DNA of 64,000 bases from Lampris incognitus (GCF_029633865.1 NC_079220.1:57267538-57331537), one strand, 5' to 3'; counted from the stretch's first letter, positions 23,901-35,405 are shown. The notes: generated by a model not told the origin, from the sequence alone. Numbers and translations: made by a program.

Positions 23901-25140
23901 TACGGTTTCAAAATAAATGGCGCTACTCTCTTTTAAACTAAAATCCCAGCGGTGCCTCCAAATAAATGTATGATATATAATAAAGATATCACTTAGATTT
24001 TGGTTTTGTTTCTTGTCCTAATGTTATCTAGCCTTTTACAGTTATTAAACATGAATTGCCTATTAGCTATGACACAACCAGGTTTCTTTAAATGTAATGC
24101 CAAATTATGGTAGGCTATGTATTTACATAAAACAGAACTTATCAAAATCACATTCATGAATAAAGAAAAATTGGACTAAATCCCAAATATGAATAAACAC
24201 AAAAATGATATCAAATAACATCAATCATGGGCCTACACTCACTCACTCACTCGGCAACCTCTGGTCAACCCATTTGTAAACCAAACCCCCGTTGCAGGCC
24301 TGAGTCGTGGCTTGGGAGTGCAGAGGCCTAGAAACTGTAGTGGCCGCTTCACTTGGTCACACAGGCCAAATTTAAAAACGTGCTGAGTACTCACAGATCC
24401 AGGGGACATTTAGAGGGGGAAAGACCAGGGGAAACTTGGTGATGGGCGCTTGGTACAGTGCAGAAAACCAGTTCTCCAAAGTGGTCCAACGGAGCAGTCC
24501 TCTCTTGCAGTCGCAAATCACCGTCTCCTGAATCAAATAAATCAGCTAAGCAGCAAGTCCACACACTGTTTCGTGGCGAGCTAGCCATAGCTTGTCTTCA
24601 CCAGTTCTTCAAAGCTGACCTAACTGCTATTACGTGAATACTAATGGCTAATTAGCAACACAATGCAAAGCTAGCGGCTGTTATGCTAACGGCTACTCGC
24701 GATTAGCGACGCCATTGTTTTTTAAAGCATAACATGTAGTCACAGTATAAAAAGCTATACACAATCTCATATTTACCTCTTGCAGATCACAACAAATCCA
24801 AACCATTTGGGTAACCGTTCGTCAGCCATGAGGTTAGGAACACTGTCTGCTCTGAACAATCTGCACCGTTCCCTGACGGCGACCATTCGCCAACGCACCA
24901 GACATAACCGCTTGCAACCAAGCCCCGCCCCTCTACCCGAGAATGGGATCTGGATTGGCTATCGTTTCGGAACATGCCAATAAAAACAAAAGAAAACATA
25001 ACTTGACATCATGCGGCTAATCAAGTTAGGCTGTTAGACTGACTACACGAGCTTGTTCCAGTACATATCAAGCAAACTATGCTGGTTTGCATAAACTCTT
25101 ACCTTTTAACTGTAAAGATTGTGACCTCTATTTTATCCTT
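23901..25140. other. Gene-free stretch
   Basis: Holds a short (ACTC)n run near 24238-24252 and nothing else recognised. It may be the remains of the insertion site or LTR of the neighbouring fossil. Confidence 0.35.
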
Positions 25141-25141
25141 C

Positions 25142-25142
<1 letters not shown>

Positions 25143-25208
<66 letters not shown>
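25143..25208. repeat. (AT)n microsatellite
   Basis: Uninterrupted AT run of about 65 bp. Confidence 0.95.
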
Positions 25209-25211
<3 letters not shown>

Positions 25212-25255
25212 CAAATTGTAACGATCACGGATAAATAGGCTCGCTAGCCCTTGGC

Positions 25256-26063
25256 TAACGGGTCGGACCCTGTAGTCCACTGGTTAACGTTGTCGCCCGT
25301 GGTGCGGGAGATCCGGGTTCGCGTCCGGGCTGCGGCGGTTCCCGAGCTGTCCCCCGAATCCCCTACAAGGGGGCTAAGGTGCTGTTCTGCGCGTTTTTGC
25401 GTCATGCAGCCAGTGGCGCCCCCAGACATGTTTCATCGGGGTGGCCAAATGGGGCCACTGAAAATCTTGGGGTGGCACACCGAAACCAAAAGCCGTGACT
25501 GAATTTCAGGAATTCTATGCTGCTGTTGTAGTATACTGTATAGGTTAGTGGAAAACTGTCAATATGAGAGTTAAGAAAAATATACATTATTGATTTAAAT
25601 GAACAGCACCTAATGTAAAATATCAGATAGAAGCATATTATGCATAATCAGAAGCATATTCTGCATATGCGACTCGTGGCTGGGGGGGCCAGCGGGGGGG
25701 CCAGGGATAGTATCAGGGTGGCCGTGGCCACCCCTTGGGGGCGCCACTGCTGGCAGCTGGGATGTTCGAATCCCAGCCGCGCCGTTTCCAACCACGGCCG
25801 GAGGTCCACGTGGGTGGGGCATAAATTCGCCAGCCTCACCCGGGGATATAGGGGTTTAGATTGGACTAAGTTCTGGGTTCTCGCCGCTGTCCAGCGTCCC
25901 CTCTCAGTGATCTCTCCGCAAGGTGGCAGTGTGTTAAAAAGCCAGGGCTTGTCGTGTGACTTGGAGACACGTGTCATGACTACCTGTGCTTGCCGTCGAC
26001 TGCGAGCTAGAGACATGACGTGCATCCGGCCATATGCTACTTGGGGGATTCGGGAGAGATAAA
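25256..26063 (+). mobile_element. tRNA-headed SINE, family 3, split by a hAT MITE
   Basis: The head contains CCCTGTAGTCCACTGGTTAA and GAGATCCGGGTTCGCGTCC (box A/B-like). After the nested MITE the body resumes with TGGGATGTTCGAATCCCAGC, ATATAGGGGTTTAGATTGGA and GTGTGACTTGGAGACACG, and ends GGGAAAAACTAGAAATACAT. The minus-strand element at 26697-26990 shares the body, which identifies the family. Confidence 0.6.
25411..25749. mobile_element. hAT-like MITE nested in the family 3 SINE
   Basis: Perfect 14-bp terminal inverted repeats (CAGTGGCGCCCCCA). The flanking octamers CATGCAGC (25403-25410) and CTGGCAGC (25750-25757) agree at 6 of 8 positions, consistent with an aged hAT 8-bp duplication. 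Length is 339 bp with no coding capacity. Confidence 0.8.
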
Positions 26064-26387
26064 GGGAAAAACTAGAAATACATTTGAACTGATAAGTAAT
26101 GATTCATTTTCATGATGTAATTACCTGTATCGTTCTTTTACCAAGACTAAGTGCACTTGTGTTTATTGTAGCGGTTGAGATATGATACACTTGCACAACA
26201 TATATGGCGCACCTATGATGACGTGCTATTTATGAAAAAACAGGGATATTTCAGCATAGCCAAGGAAATTAAGCACTGTAACATCTTAACCCTTTATTCA
26301 ACACGATTACATAGTTTTTATTGTGCATGGGCTCATTTTACTATATTAATAATGGTCTAAACTACTGTTCCACTTTACCTTGAAAAT

Positions 26388-26420
26388 GTCCCACTTTACC
26401 TGACTTAGGTAAAGTGGGAC
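26388..26420. repeat. Perfect 14-bp hairpin
   Basis: Arms 26388-26401 and 26407-26420 (GTCCCACTTTACCT and its complement) around a 5-nt loop. A third partial copy of the arm lies at 26368-26380. Origin unknown. Confidence 0.8.
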
Positions 26421-26696
26421 AGAGCAAATATGGTTAAACAAAAAGAATTCTGAACATATGAAACCCATTTTGTGATTTTGATGCACAACCATAACAGTTC
26501 CATAAAGACATAATTGGACTCAATCCAGGTAGAATATGTATTACCTTAGCATTGACTAAGCAAGTGTGTTATGTCACTGAAAATGTGTTTTTCAAGGTAT
26601 ATACCTCGTTATCGAGTATGCCCCACCCACAATTATGACATCTCACCGATGAAATCCACTTTTCTTTTCTTTTTTAAATAAAATCCCTCCTGTTTG

Positions 26697-26990
26697 CCAT
26701 CACAGGAAGGCGGAAGCCGTTGGCGCACGCCCCCTCCAAGTCACATGACAGGCCCTCGCCATTGAACACACAGGAGCCTCGCGGAGACACATCGTTTAGC
26801 TGCGGTGTGCTCTGTTCGCTCAGCTGCAGGCACCTGGACGGACTAGAGGGGACTGTATCCAACCTAAACCCCTATAACCCCGCCGCGGCTAGCCAATTAA
26901 TGCCTCAGCTGGGATTCGAATGCCCAGCTGCATGACGCAGGGGTCTGCAGAACAGCAGTTTAGCCCACTACACCATCGGAGGCCCCGGCT
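26697..26990 (-). mobile_element. tRNA-headed SINE, family 3
   Basis: On the minus strand it starts GGGGCCTCCGATGGTGTAGT (box A-like). It continues with GCATTCGAATCCCAGCTGAG (box B-like), TTATAGGGGTTTAGGTTGGA and GTCATGTGACTTGGAGG, shared with the copy at 25256-26063. Confidence 0.65.
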
Positions 26991-27746
26991 CACTGTACCG
27001 TCTGCGGGTTTGGAGAATGGGGTGTACCCAAATCCAGCGCTTGCATTGTGCTTCTTTGAGCCTTTTCCCAATGTAAACAGAGTAATACTTCTGTTGGTTC
27101 GATCCATTTTGGAAGAGAGCATGCAATATATATATATATATATATATATATAGGGGTATACAGCTGTACAGGGGTGTCTGAGATCAGGCCTGCAGTCATA
27201 TGCTTATCAGAACAAGTAAACACAAACAGAACAAAACAGAAAAAGCAAATTTTCCCCAAAAAAGGACTTGTGTGTGAATCCCTTTTAACTTCCAACAAGA
27301 CCATAATCCAAATCAATCAGATCCACTAAAGAAAGGCTCGGGAGGAAGATTTGCAGTTTGGATGGACAAGTCAAAGTGCTGACAAATGAAAGAGATACTG
27401 CAGCAGGACCTAAAAGACACTTCCCATCTCACTGAATTAGCTCAGGACTGTACAGAAATCCCTCAAAACAGATGTGGAATCCTGATTTGTGGCTACTGGA
27501 GTAAACACCTCCTGTATCCACATCCTTTGAGGGATTTTACCCACTCCTGAGCCACTCCGGTGAGAATGGAAGAGTGTCTGGTATGGGCTGCTCATGTCAG
27601 GTCCTGCCTCAGCATCTCTATTTAACTTAGGTCAGGACTGACAATCCAAAACACAGATCCGTCTCCTGGGCCAGTCTTTGGTAGATCTGATCAAAAGACC
27701 AATTTACTTGCCATGGAAACAGGAATTGGTTCCACTTTTCAGGGTC
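26991..27746. other. Gene-free stretch with a short (TA)n run
   Basis: TA run at 27127-27152. No exon recognised; this is the 3' flank of the minus-strand HECT pseudogene. Confidence 0.45.
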
Positions 27747-29179
27747 TTACTGCACCCCAAAATGAACAGCACAGCCGGTTCCTGTTTCCATGGCACTCTT
27801 GAATGTATTGTACATCTGATGTACTGGAAGGCGAAGTATCAGCGTACAGCTATTTGCTGCTGTGGGATAAGGGGCTGGTCCATCCTCTGGGTGAACTAAG
27901 TCCAGCTCAGGTTGTGAGGGAAACCCCATAGCTGGGATCTTCTCCAGCCCAGTGGCAAAGGTGAGGATGTTGCCCAGGCTCAGCGGGGTCTCTCCATCTG
28001 TCAAAAAAAAATGTGTAATCAGTGAACCTGAGGACTAAATAATGTAAAGAACATTTTACGGTTTAAATTATAACAATTAAAAGAGGGGATTGTGTTAATA
28101 TTGCACACTTGAATAGACTAGACTACTGATGTGTGTTTTGGTGTTGGTCCGAACAACTCCAGCACATGGTAGCTTCATGTGCACCTACAACACTCCACTT
28201 GCTCTCTGCCACAGTTAGCTGTCGGTAGCCAATTGTGTCTCAATACGTACATTGTACAGTATTAAGAGCGCCCTCTGCTGCTCTGTGTGACTGTAAATAC
28301 ATGCTGGCTTGAGGAATGATTAACCAAGAAACAATAAACAGTAAACAATTAACAGTGGAGCTCAGCCACGGTACAAGAAAACGGTGTAGGTGTCCCCTTT
28401 TCTTACAAACACTTCACATAAACAATACGAGGCGTTTATATTTGGCACTTGACCCTCCACCTGCAGGAGCCAGTCCCTCCAGTAGGCAGTGGTCCTGGTC
28501 TCACTCTTCCCCCTGTTGGACCCAGCCAGTGATAGGCTTGACAGCTTAAACACTGCCACTACATCTGCCGCAAACAAGGTTGTTTGGTCCTCCGGGAGAA
28601 TTGGTGCCAAGGCCTTGTAGTGGGTCTTTATCGCCCCCGAGGCACCAAAGATGCTCAGGCCCTCTCTGAATCTGTCCATGTGTGGAGAAGTAAAGGAGAT
28701 AAACCTAAATGTGGCAGCTGCTCTGAAATAAGCACCAACACCCTACCGACTGCTGCCATTGTACAGCGTGTGAACTTTATGAATATTTTGTGCAGATAAT
28801 TATTATTAAATCAATTATGATTTGAAAGGCTTTTTTTTTATCTTAACTGTTTAAAACAGAAATGTCTCATTTCACCAAGCGTCCCGTCTCAGTCCACCAG
28901 TAGTAGTTGAAATGATGAACAGTACCATGCTATGCTTACCGCTGGAGGGCTGCAGGGATGCGTCCCTCTGTGTAAAAATCCAGAACAGGCAGCAGTCCCC
29001 AGTTCATCTCTGCTCCAACGTTCGGAGGTAACGCAGGGAGCCCCTGAGAGACCGCTCCTCCGAGGTGTCATTCCCTGCTTCTCTGGCCTCTTCCAGGGAT
29101 TTTGCAGAGGCAATCCGAGTCATAAGTTCTGAAAAAAAAATGTTTGATTGTATTCTGCTTCAATAATCATAATTCTGAG

Positions 29180-29551
29180 GGTCCGCGGTGGTGTAGCGGT
29201 CTAAGCATCGGCTTTGTGTCGATGCAGTTGCCCCCTGGGGACCGGGGTTCGCACCTCGGTCTCGTCAGATCCGGCTATGGCCGGACTCGATGAGGCAGCG
29301 ATAATTGGCAGCGCTGTCTTCGGGAGGGGGGCGGAGTCGGCTTGTGTTCATCACATGAATGTGTCTCTGGGTGTGTGGGGAAAAAGCAGTGGTTCGGCCT
29401 GGAGTCGCCGCGTCACCGAAGTGGCGAGGTGTCTCCTTCCAGACTGTCAGCTGGAGAGATGCAGTACGAGGGTGGGTGTCTGAACTAGAATAGGGAGCGA
29501 TTGGCCACTAAATTGGGAAAAGGGAAAAATCAGAAATACATTTTGTAAAAA
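29180..29551 (+). mobile_element. tRNA-headed SINE, family 4, with perfect 15-bp target-site duplication
   Basis: Head GGTGGTGTAGCGGTCTAAGC (box A) and GGGGTTCGCACCTCGG (box B-like), a GC-rich body, and the tail GGGAAAAATCAGAAATACAT. AATCATAATTCTGAG flanks it at 29165-29179 and 29552-29566 without a mismatch, so the insertion is recent. It sits in an intron of the HECT pseudogene. Confidence 0.88.
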
Positions 29552-29775
29552 AATCATAATTCTGAGTTTAACACCTATGGGTCCCACTTTAAATGAAGTA
29601 ATACCTCAGTAATTACATATAAATCACCCATTAAAATACAACGTAACTACAGAGTAAGTGAGCAACATTACAGATGAATTACGAGTACAGAATCTATGTA
29701 TTTATAAGTACACACCAGACCGTAGATTTGTATAAAACGAGCTGCTAAATGGATGAATTTAAACGTACATAATTA

Positions 29776-30224
29776 GGTCACACTTCACAATAAGGTCACA
29801 TGAATTGGCATGAACTAATGTAGTTAACATGAATTAATGACGTACAAATACATAAAGCATCAGATTAACTTTTCATTAGTTAATAATGTAACTAATACAT
29901 TAGTTAATAAAAGTACTAACTAATGAAATGTTTATCTGATGCTTTGTTAATGTATTTTTGCATCATTAATTCAAGTTAACTACATTAGCTCATGCCAATT
30001 CATATTAGAATAAAAAAACTCACATATTTGTTACCGTTAATCTGCAAGATTAGCCTGTTTTAATACATAATCATGTAACTAATACATCAGTTCATGTATT
30101 TGTGAACTGCTAACTAATGAAAATTTAATCTGATGCTTTGTTAATGTATTTGTACATCATTAATTCAAGTTAACAACTACATTAGTTAACGCCAATTCAT
30201 GTGACCTTATTGTAAAGTGTTGCC
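29776..30224. mobile_element. Palindromic MITE abutting a splice donor of the HECT pseudogene
   Basis: The ends match as inverted repeats over about 50 bp with about five mismatches (GG--ACACTT-ACAATAAGG...). TAATTA (29770-29775) and TAATTT (30225-30230) flank it as a likely duplication. The interior contains further inverted copies of ATGAACTAATGTAGTTAAC-like sequence. The right duplication starts right after the GT of the donor at 30232-30231. Confidence 0.75.
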
Positions 30225-30867
30225 TAATTTACTTGCCTTTTGGAGCTTTTCTTCTAGAGTGTGGTCCATCACCTCTTCCATACTTCCAGGAAGAGGTGAT
30301 GAACCACAAATCTGTCTATAGAGACGCTCTGAAAAGAAATTGGGAGAAACTCCTCCTTGCAGAAGGCAAACGACAGGCATTTTGCAGACCCCATTGTGCA
30401 AAGCTGAAGAGGAAAATATTGCATAAATTATTTTCCAAAAGTAAAAAAAAAAAAGAAGCTGAAAGCTTTTCAGATATAATTTGGGAGTGCTGTAGAAATG
30501 CTGAGAATTTAGAACGCATGTTAAAATATACAAATTCTAATGCATTACATGTAAGCTTACCAACACTATCCAGGGCCAAGGTGCGTCTCCAGTGGACCTT
30601 CAAACATTTGGTGGCTCTGCAGTTGTCTCACCAGAAGGCGGCAGAACTCCCTTGTGGGACCCCCTTCACCAATAGCCCCCTCTCCTACTCCTTCAACAAA
30701 AACATTTAATTTTGACTCTGGGTCAAAATGAGCCCTGCTGAAGGCTCGTGAAGCACAGTCAGACTCCTCCCCGCGTAGAGCATTTATCTGGTTGGCTCTA
30801 ATGGGCGTCTGAGTTTCCCTCCGAGACCTCGAAGAATGATGCCAACATCCCCATCTCTGGGGGGGGG

Positions 30868-30892
30868 TAAATAAATAAATAAATAAATAAAA
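30868..30892. repeat. (AAAT)n short tandem repeat
   Basis: About six AAAT units next to a poly-G run, just upstream of a HECT exon on the minus strand. Confidence 0.85.
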
Positions 30893-32307
30893 AGAACAGG
30901 GACAGTCTTGCATGTCATGTCTTACAAAGGAATAATTGATTAGCAAGATCTGGTGGTAAACTGTTGTGCTAATGGTAGATAATGAAGCTCAGCTCTTCTG
31001 TTTCAGTTCAAGGGTGTTCAGTGTATTTAGTTCTTATCAATCACAGTAACTGTTCTTGGCATATTACTTATTAAAGCCACAACAGCCCTCTCAATTTTTC
31101 TTAAATAGCTACGTAAAGCCAATATTCATTACCCACGGACTGGCAGGAGGAGACGGTCTGGGAGGTGGTGACAGACTGGCAGGAGGTGACAGACTGGCAG
31201 GAGGAGGTGCCAGCAACTCCTGAAATGATCAATCAGTATTCTTTACTTAGATGTGCAGTGCAGCTCAAAGTGTTGTAGTACTTCAGTCTGACTCAAGTTC
31301 TGATTTTTGTGACTCCATTTTGTATGGGGACGCTAGCAAGCAAGCTTTCTCACAACTCTACAGTCAGTGGTAACACTCATTAACAAAGACAACGATCATC
31401 AAGTTCTGCACTCGGGTTCAAACACGGTGACTCAGACATTGGAGTTCAAGAGATCTTCTGACTTGAGCACAACACTGGTTAAAAGTCTCTTTCCAACCAA
31501 ATAGACTCCAGAACTTGTGTACGTGTGCATATTCATCACACACATGTAGCTGTATACTGATTATGAACACTTAAACGTCAGGGCGTTGCCTTTCCTGGAC
31601 CTGGTCCCTTGACAGCCACAGCACATACCATGTACAGGGCCCATCAATGCCATGCTCTTTTGTAGCGCCTGTGCAGCTGCTGTAGAGGGCATTAGGTGCC
31701 ATCGCCGGCTGCACAGACAAGACCTCGGCTGCCATCTCATCTGGCCCAGCGAAAGCAACAAGATGCTGCAGGAAAATATGATCATTTTTCCTTCACAATG
31801 AAAGAAAAGTTAATGATTATAGGATGACGACAAATAAAAAAGACCAGGAATGACTGAGACACATTAAATCTCCTCCGAGTTGTTCTCCCATCTGGGTACT
31901 TAGGTTGAATGGCGACACCTTCATCAGGCTCCTCCACACCACTGATGACTTTCTCTCTCTAGTATCGCCTTAACATGGTGATGAAATGTTAAAATTACAA
32001 TGTAATGAATGACTTTCAACATAAACTACTACATGTTTGTAACTCATCATGCACAGTTTGTACCCTTCTCCAGCGCCGTGCCCGATCCCCAGTTTGTCTC
32101 AGTCTCCTCTTGTAATTGAAAAATATTAAGTTTCATTACATTTGTTAGTAACTAAAAATGTAAATGTTTACTATGATTCCTGACAAGTAACTTCATGTTC
32201 TTACCCTTGCTCCATCAATTTCTAGAGAACGGGCGTATTCCTCGTCCTGCTGCTGGCGCGACTCTCCTCATGCCTGCAAATCATACAAACGAAGGTATTT
32301 CTCTAAA

Positions 32308-32565
32308 CTGGTGGTTCTCAAAGTGGGGTCCGGGGTCCTCCAGGGGTCCTTGAGGGGGTTCCAGCAAAATGAGGAATGAGTTTATTTTCACCGGCTAGAA
32401 GTTACAGCCCAATAAGAGAATGTACACAGTAAAATCCTGAGTGTTCATTTAACTCCGCGAGTGTACAAATGGACCCTCTTCTCTTATGGGGGTCCCTGGC
32501 ACTCAATCTTTTCAAATGGGCTCTGCGGCCTAATACGCATCAATTTGGGGTCCTTGACATGAAAA
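32308..32565. mobile_element. Probable hAT-type MITE fragment
   Basis: Contains GGTGGTTCTCAAAGTGGGGT at its left, the start of a widespread hAT-type repeat, and an opposed GGGGTCCTTGACATGAAAA near its right. The ends are diverged and no duplication is visible. Confidence 0.4.
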
Positions 32566-33020
32566 TGTTAAGTGGTATTTACACTTAACATGATGGCACT
32601 TGGGCGGTCCGCTCCTGTTTGCCAGATCTGGGCCAGAACCAAGCCATAGCAATGCCGCATGTGCCACATGTTTGCCAAAGGTGGCCCATATTTGTCTTGT
32701 GATATTTGGGCCATATTCACCATTTACCACACGGGCCACTTCAGGGTCACATCCGGATCACATGTTGCCCAGAGCAACGCATCTTTGCTAAAAAAAGGCC
32801 CCCATGTGATTTGGCATATTTGGACCATATTTGCTATAACATGCCCCACCCACCGATTAAATCCACTTTTCTTTTCTTTTTTAAATAAAATATACATGTG
32901 GGCCACTTCAGCCTCACATCCGTTTTGTCAGGGCCAGAAGAAGACCATCAGTGCTGCATCGCTGCCTGAAGTGGCCCACATCCGGATGCTGTCTGGGAGA
33001 TGCCTAAAAATGTACTGAAA
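32566..33020. repeat. Dispersed repeat-like stretch (GGCCCA/TTTGG-rich)
   Basis: Recurring GGGCCA-CATT and TGGGCCACTTCAG words suggest a degenerate repetitive unit. A segment near 32836-32890 (ATGCCCCACCCAC, then AAATCCACTTTTCTTTTC) also occurs at about 26616-26685. Confidence 0.4.
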
Positions 33021-35168
33021 GGTGCAATCCTCAACCCGCGCCACTCCCGCCGTCGTTCTGGTCAGACTTGGTGAACGCCGTTTGCTTTATTACTTGTGAA
33101 TGACAAAATCAGCCTCCGCCGCATCGCTTCCAGTTTCTTTTGAGGCTTTCACTTGTCTCCATTTCCCAAACAAATCCACAGTGTTGACCCGATAGTACCT
33201 TTAAGTACAACAGCGAAGTACTTTTACTTTGTTACTACTCCCCACTGCTTTTGGTGAATTGCGTATGTCAAACAGAGAGCCACTGTTTGCTCACAGCAAA
33301 TATTTCTCTCCGGCTTTATCAGCCAGCCCTAGCAACCTTTTGAATAAATTGTGATTATTTCTTTCTCTCCTTGTTTTTTTTTTCCAGATCGCTCCTAGTT
33401 CTGTGATGCCACACCAGCCACAGCCCAAATCCACCTGATCCACCTGGATCTCCGAACACTTGGGATGTTAATGTCATCACAACAAGGCTGTTGAAAGAGA
33501 TCGTTTTGTTGGCAAATATGCGGTCAAAGGACCCTGCTCCCATGGTATGCCACTGTTTCATGGCAACTTATTTATTATTCATTATTATTCTCCAGAGAAA
33601 GATCTTGTCACGTGTCACAAGGTTAGAATATAGCCTCGCGTACACGCTTGGTATACATGTGTACCAATTTTGTATGGGCGCAGCCGTGTCCTTCCTCTGC
33701 TCTTGAACCAGACAACGTAATACGGGAACTTGTTTGTTCTGTTATTTGTTGCCAAACTGAAAAACGACGCTGGTCAAACTGGTTCATCTGCAGTGATGCA
33801 GGTCAGACAAGCTCCGAAGCATCAACAAGATGTCGTGTGGCCCTTCACGTGGCTTTTTAACATGGGACATTTGGGAACTACACACATTTCACACTTTAAT
33901 TCAGCTATTGCACTACATTTAGCACTTCTGCAGGAAAACGTACAGCAGCCAAAACAGGCTGCTCTGTAGATATGGGAGAATAACAACGACAGCACACCTT
34001 ATGTAAACATCACAGGTTGGTTAAGTGTACATTTTTTTAACACATTAGCTTTGTAGACTCGTTTAAATTAAAAGTAATAAAAAAGGAGGGGTTACAATCA
34101 GCCCAGGCACAAGACTGAGCATGACTGATAAAACGATAACCTTGCATTTCACTCCACATATTGACACAGGCGATAATGCAGGCCCCATCCGCTGCCATTG
34201 TAGTGGCAGGCTGCGCTGTGGTTACTCCAAGCGCTTCAGCGGTGACAGCTTGTCTGGTCAGACAGGGTACACGGGGAGAGGTTTCCATGGCATGCATTTC
34301 CTCTTTACGTCAATCACTTGACAACACAGGCGTCATCAGCACGGCGATGCAGGACCCCGCCTTGAGAAACCCGTGAAGTGTATGAATACGATGTATGCGC
34401 TCGGGGGGCCTTGCTTCGTAATCAAACAAATTGGGTGGATATATGGGAAATATCTCACTTTAAAGCCGTTGCACATTTTAAGGCTGTTGCAAATTTTTAC
34501 TAAAAAAAAAAAAAACGACCTCACATTTTGTCCATTAAATTCAAACAAGATTCAAACAAGAACGCTGAAAAAGTCATCCATCATAAACGTTTTCAGAACA
34601 GTTTAGGTTTTTTCAGACTTGGTGTGCAAAAGCCTTTAATCGTGATAAAATTAAGAGGGTGCCTCGGGTAATAAAAAAAAAGAAAGAATCACGTGTGCCC
34701 CTATGACTGAAGATGAAATAACTGAAAACTAGTTTTTTCACCCTCAGAATAGCATCAGGGAATCTCTGTTCATCATGTCAAGCCTGCCATTGTGTAAACA
34801 GAGGCTAAGAGGCAGCTCATAACCAGCATGCGGTATGTGCATCGTTGCGTAACGCAGAATACAAACACCAGATTGATCAATCACATCAAGTTAGCTTGAA
34901 ATGTGTTCAACAAGGCAGCGCTGCAGAGGAATGAGAACTGACTGCAAGGCTTCGCGCGGCGGTTAATGAAATGCTAAGGGGAGCCGCTCAGCCCGTTCTT
35001 GAGGTACCAGTCATGCCACTGCTTCTTGCTATGAAAGATATGTGAGGCGTGCTGAAACTTCAAAAGAATTCATGCAAGGGTTGAAAAGCCTTCCTCCAGA
35101 GAGGTGTGCTGTCACTTGCTTTGGATCCTCAGACAGCATCAGTCCTCACTGTCCATCTGGCCCTGGCG
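33021..35168. other. Gene-free stretch upstream of the TMEM238L-like gene
   Basis: No gene recognised. A-runs at about 34502-34515 and 34672-34682. Part of the 5' UTR of the next gene lies near the right end. Confidence 0.4.
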
Positions 35169-35405
35169 ATGGATCATGGTAGCGATGCCGCGCAAGGCCG
35201 CTGTGCCTTCTTCCTGGCGCTGGCTGTGATTTTTGACGTCGCTGGCCTGGTCCTCTTCTTCCTGGGGATCTTGGCACCACTGGGTTTCTGGGACTTTTTC
35301 GTGCTGTCTGGACCTCTGCTTATTTTCCTCAGCTTGGTCTTCTGGATATTCTGGTACATGGGAGGCCTAACCGTGCCCTACGAGGAGCTGAGCCTCCAAA
35401 AGTGA
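35169..35405 (+). CDS. tmem238l: TMEM238L-like two-pass membrane protein
   Basis: A 78-residue frame from the ATG at 35169. An in-frame ATG at 35106 would add 21 residues, but the shorter form starts just before the conserved region. Membrane segments lie at about 12-36 (FFLALAVIFDVAGLVLFFLG) and 42-65. The family pattern G-F-WDFFVLSGPLLIFLSL (38-56) and WIFWYMG (59-65) parallels DFLVYSG and WVVWYIGN in the gene at 19798. It lacks the long C-terminal tail of that paralogue, like mammalian TMEM238L, which is also next to PIRT as I recall. Molecular role unknown. Most residues are hydrophobic, so it should be an integral membrane protein. Confidence 0.75.
   Translation: MDHGSDAAQGRCAFFLALAVIFDVAGLVLFFLGILAPLGFWDFFVLSGPLLIFLSLVFWIFWYMGGLTVPYEELSLQK

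Larger units (their letters stand above)
27747..32273 (-). pseudogene. Decayed G2E3-like HECT E3 ubiquitin ligase gene with UBX-like domain
   Basis: Minus-strand exons in order: 32273-32205 (acidic/basic coil, QQQDEEYARSLEIDGAR), 32108-32064 (RRLRQTGDRARRWRR), 31958-31845 and 31765-31629 (UBX-like, EEPDEGVAIQPKYPDG then FAGPDEMAAEVLS). A proline-rich piece follows at 31219-31137. The HECT exons are 30856-30561 (AHFDPESKLNV, EGGPTREF), 30403-30233 (GGVSPNFFSERLYRQ), 29128-28940, 28671-28454 and 27997-27747. The last holds the conserved PTAANSCTLILRLP block with the catalytic Cys. GT-AG sites bound these exons and most phases agree. The frame changes at least twice in 30856-30561, and 29128-28940 has a frame change with a stop. 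The first exon also has an in-frame stop as I delimit it. HECT enzymes pass ubiquitin through a Cys thioester. This family is multicopy in fish. I infer a dead or dying copy; sequence errors are an alternative. Confidence 0.65.

Noticed and set aside
29180-29280. Functional tRNA genes at SINE heads (also 25256, 48730, 55958, 56583)
   Set aside because: Box A/B-like words are present but they continue into SINE bodies and lack a foldable acceptor stem and terminator.
30233-30237. GC-AG donor (AAAAG|GCAAGT) for the HECT exon
   Set aside because: A GT donor four bases further (GCAA|GTAAAT) gives the phase that fits the next exon.
30233-30709. 158-residue plus-strand open frame
   Set aside because: It is the antisense of two HECT exons and has no domain of its own.
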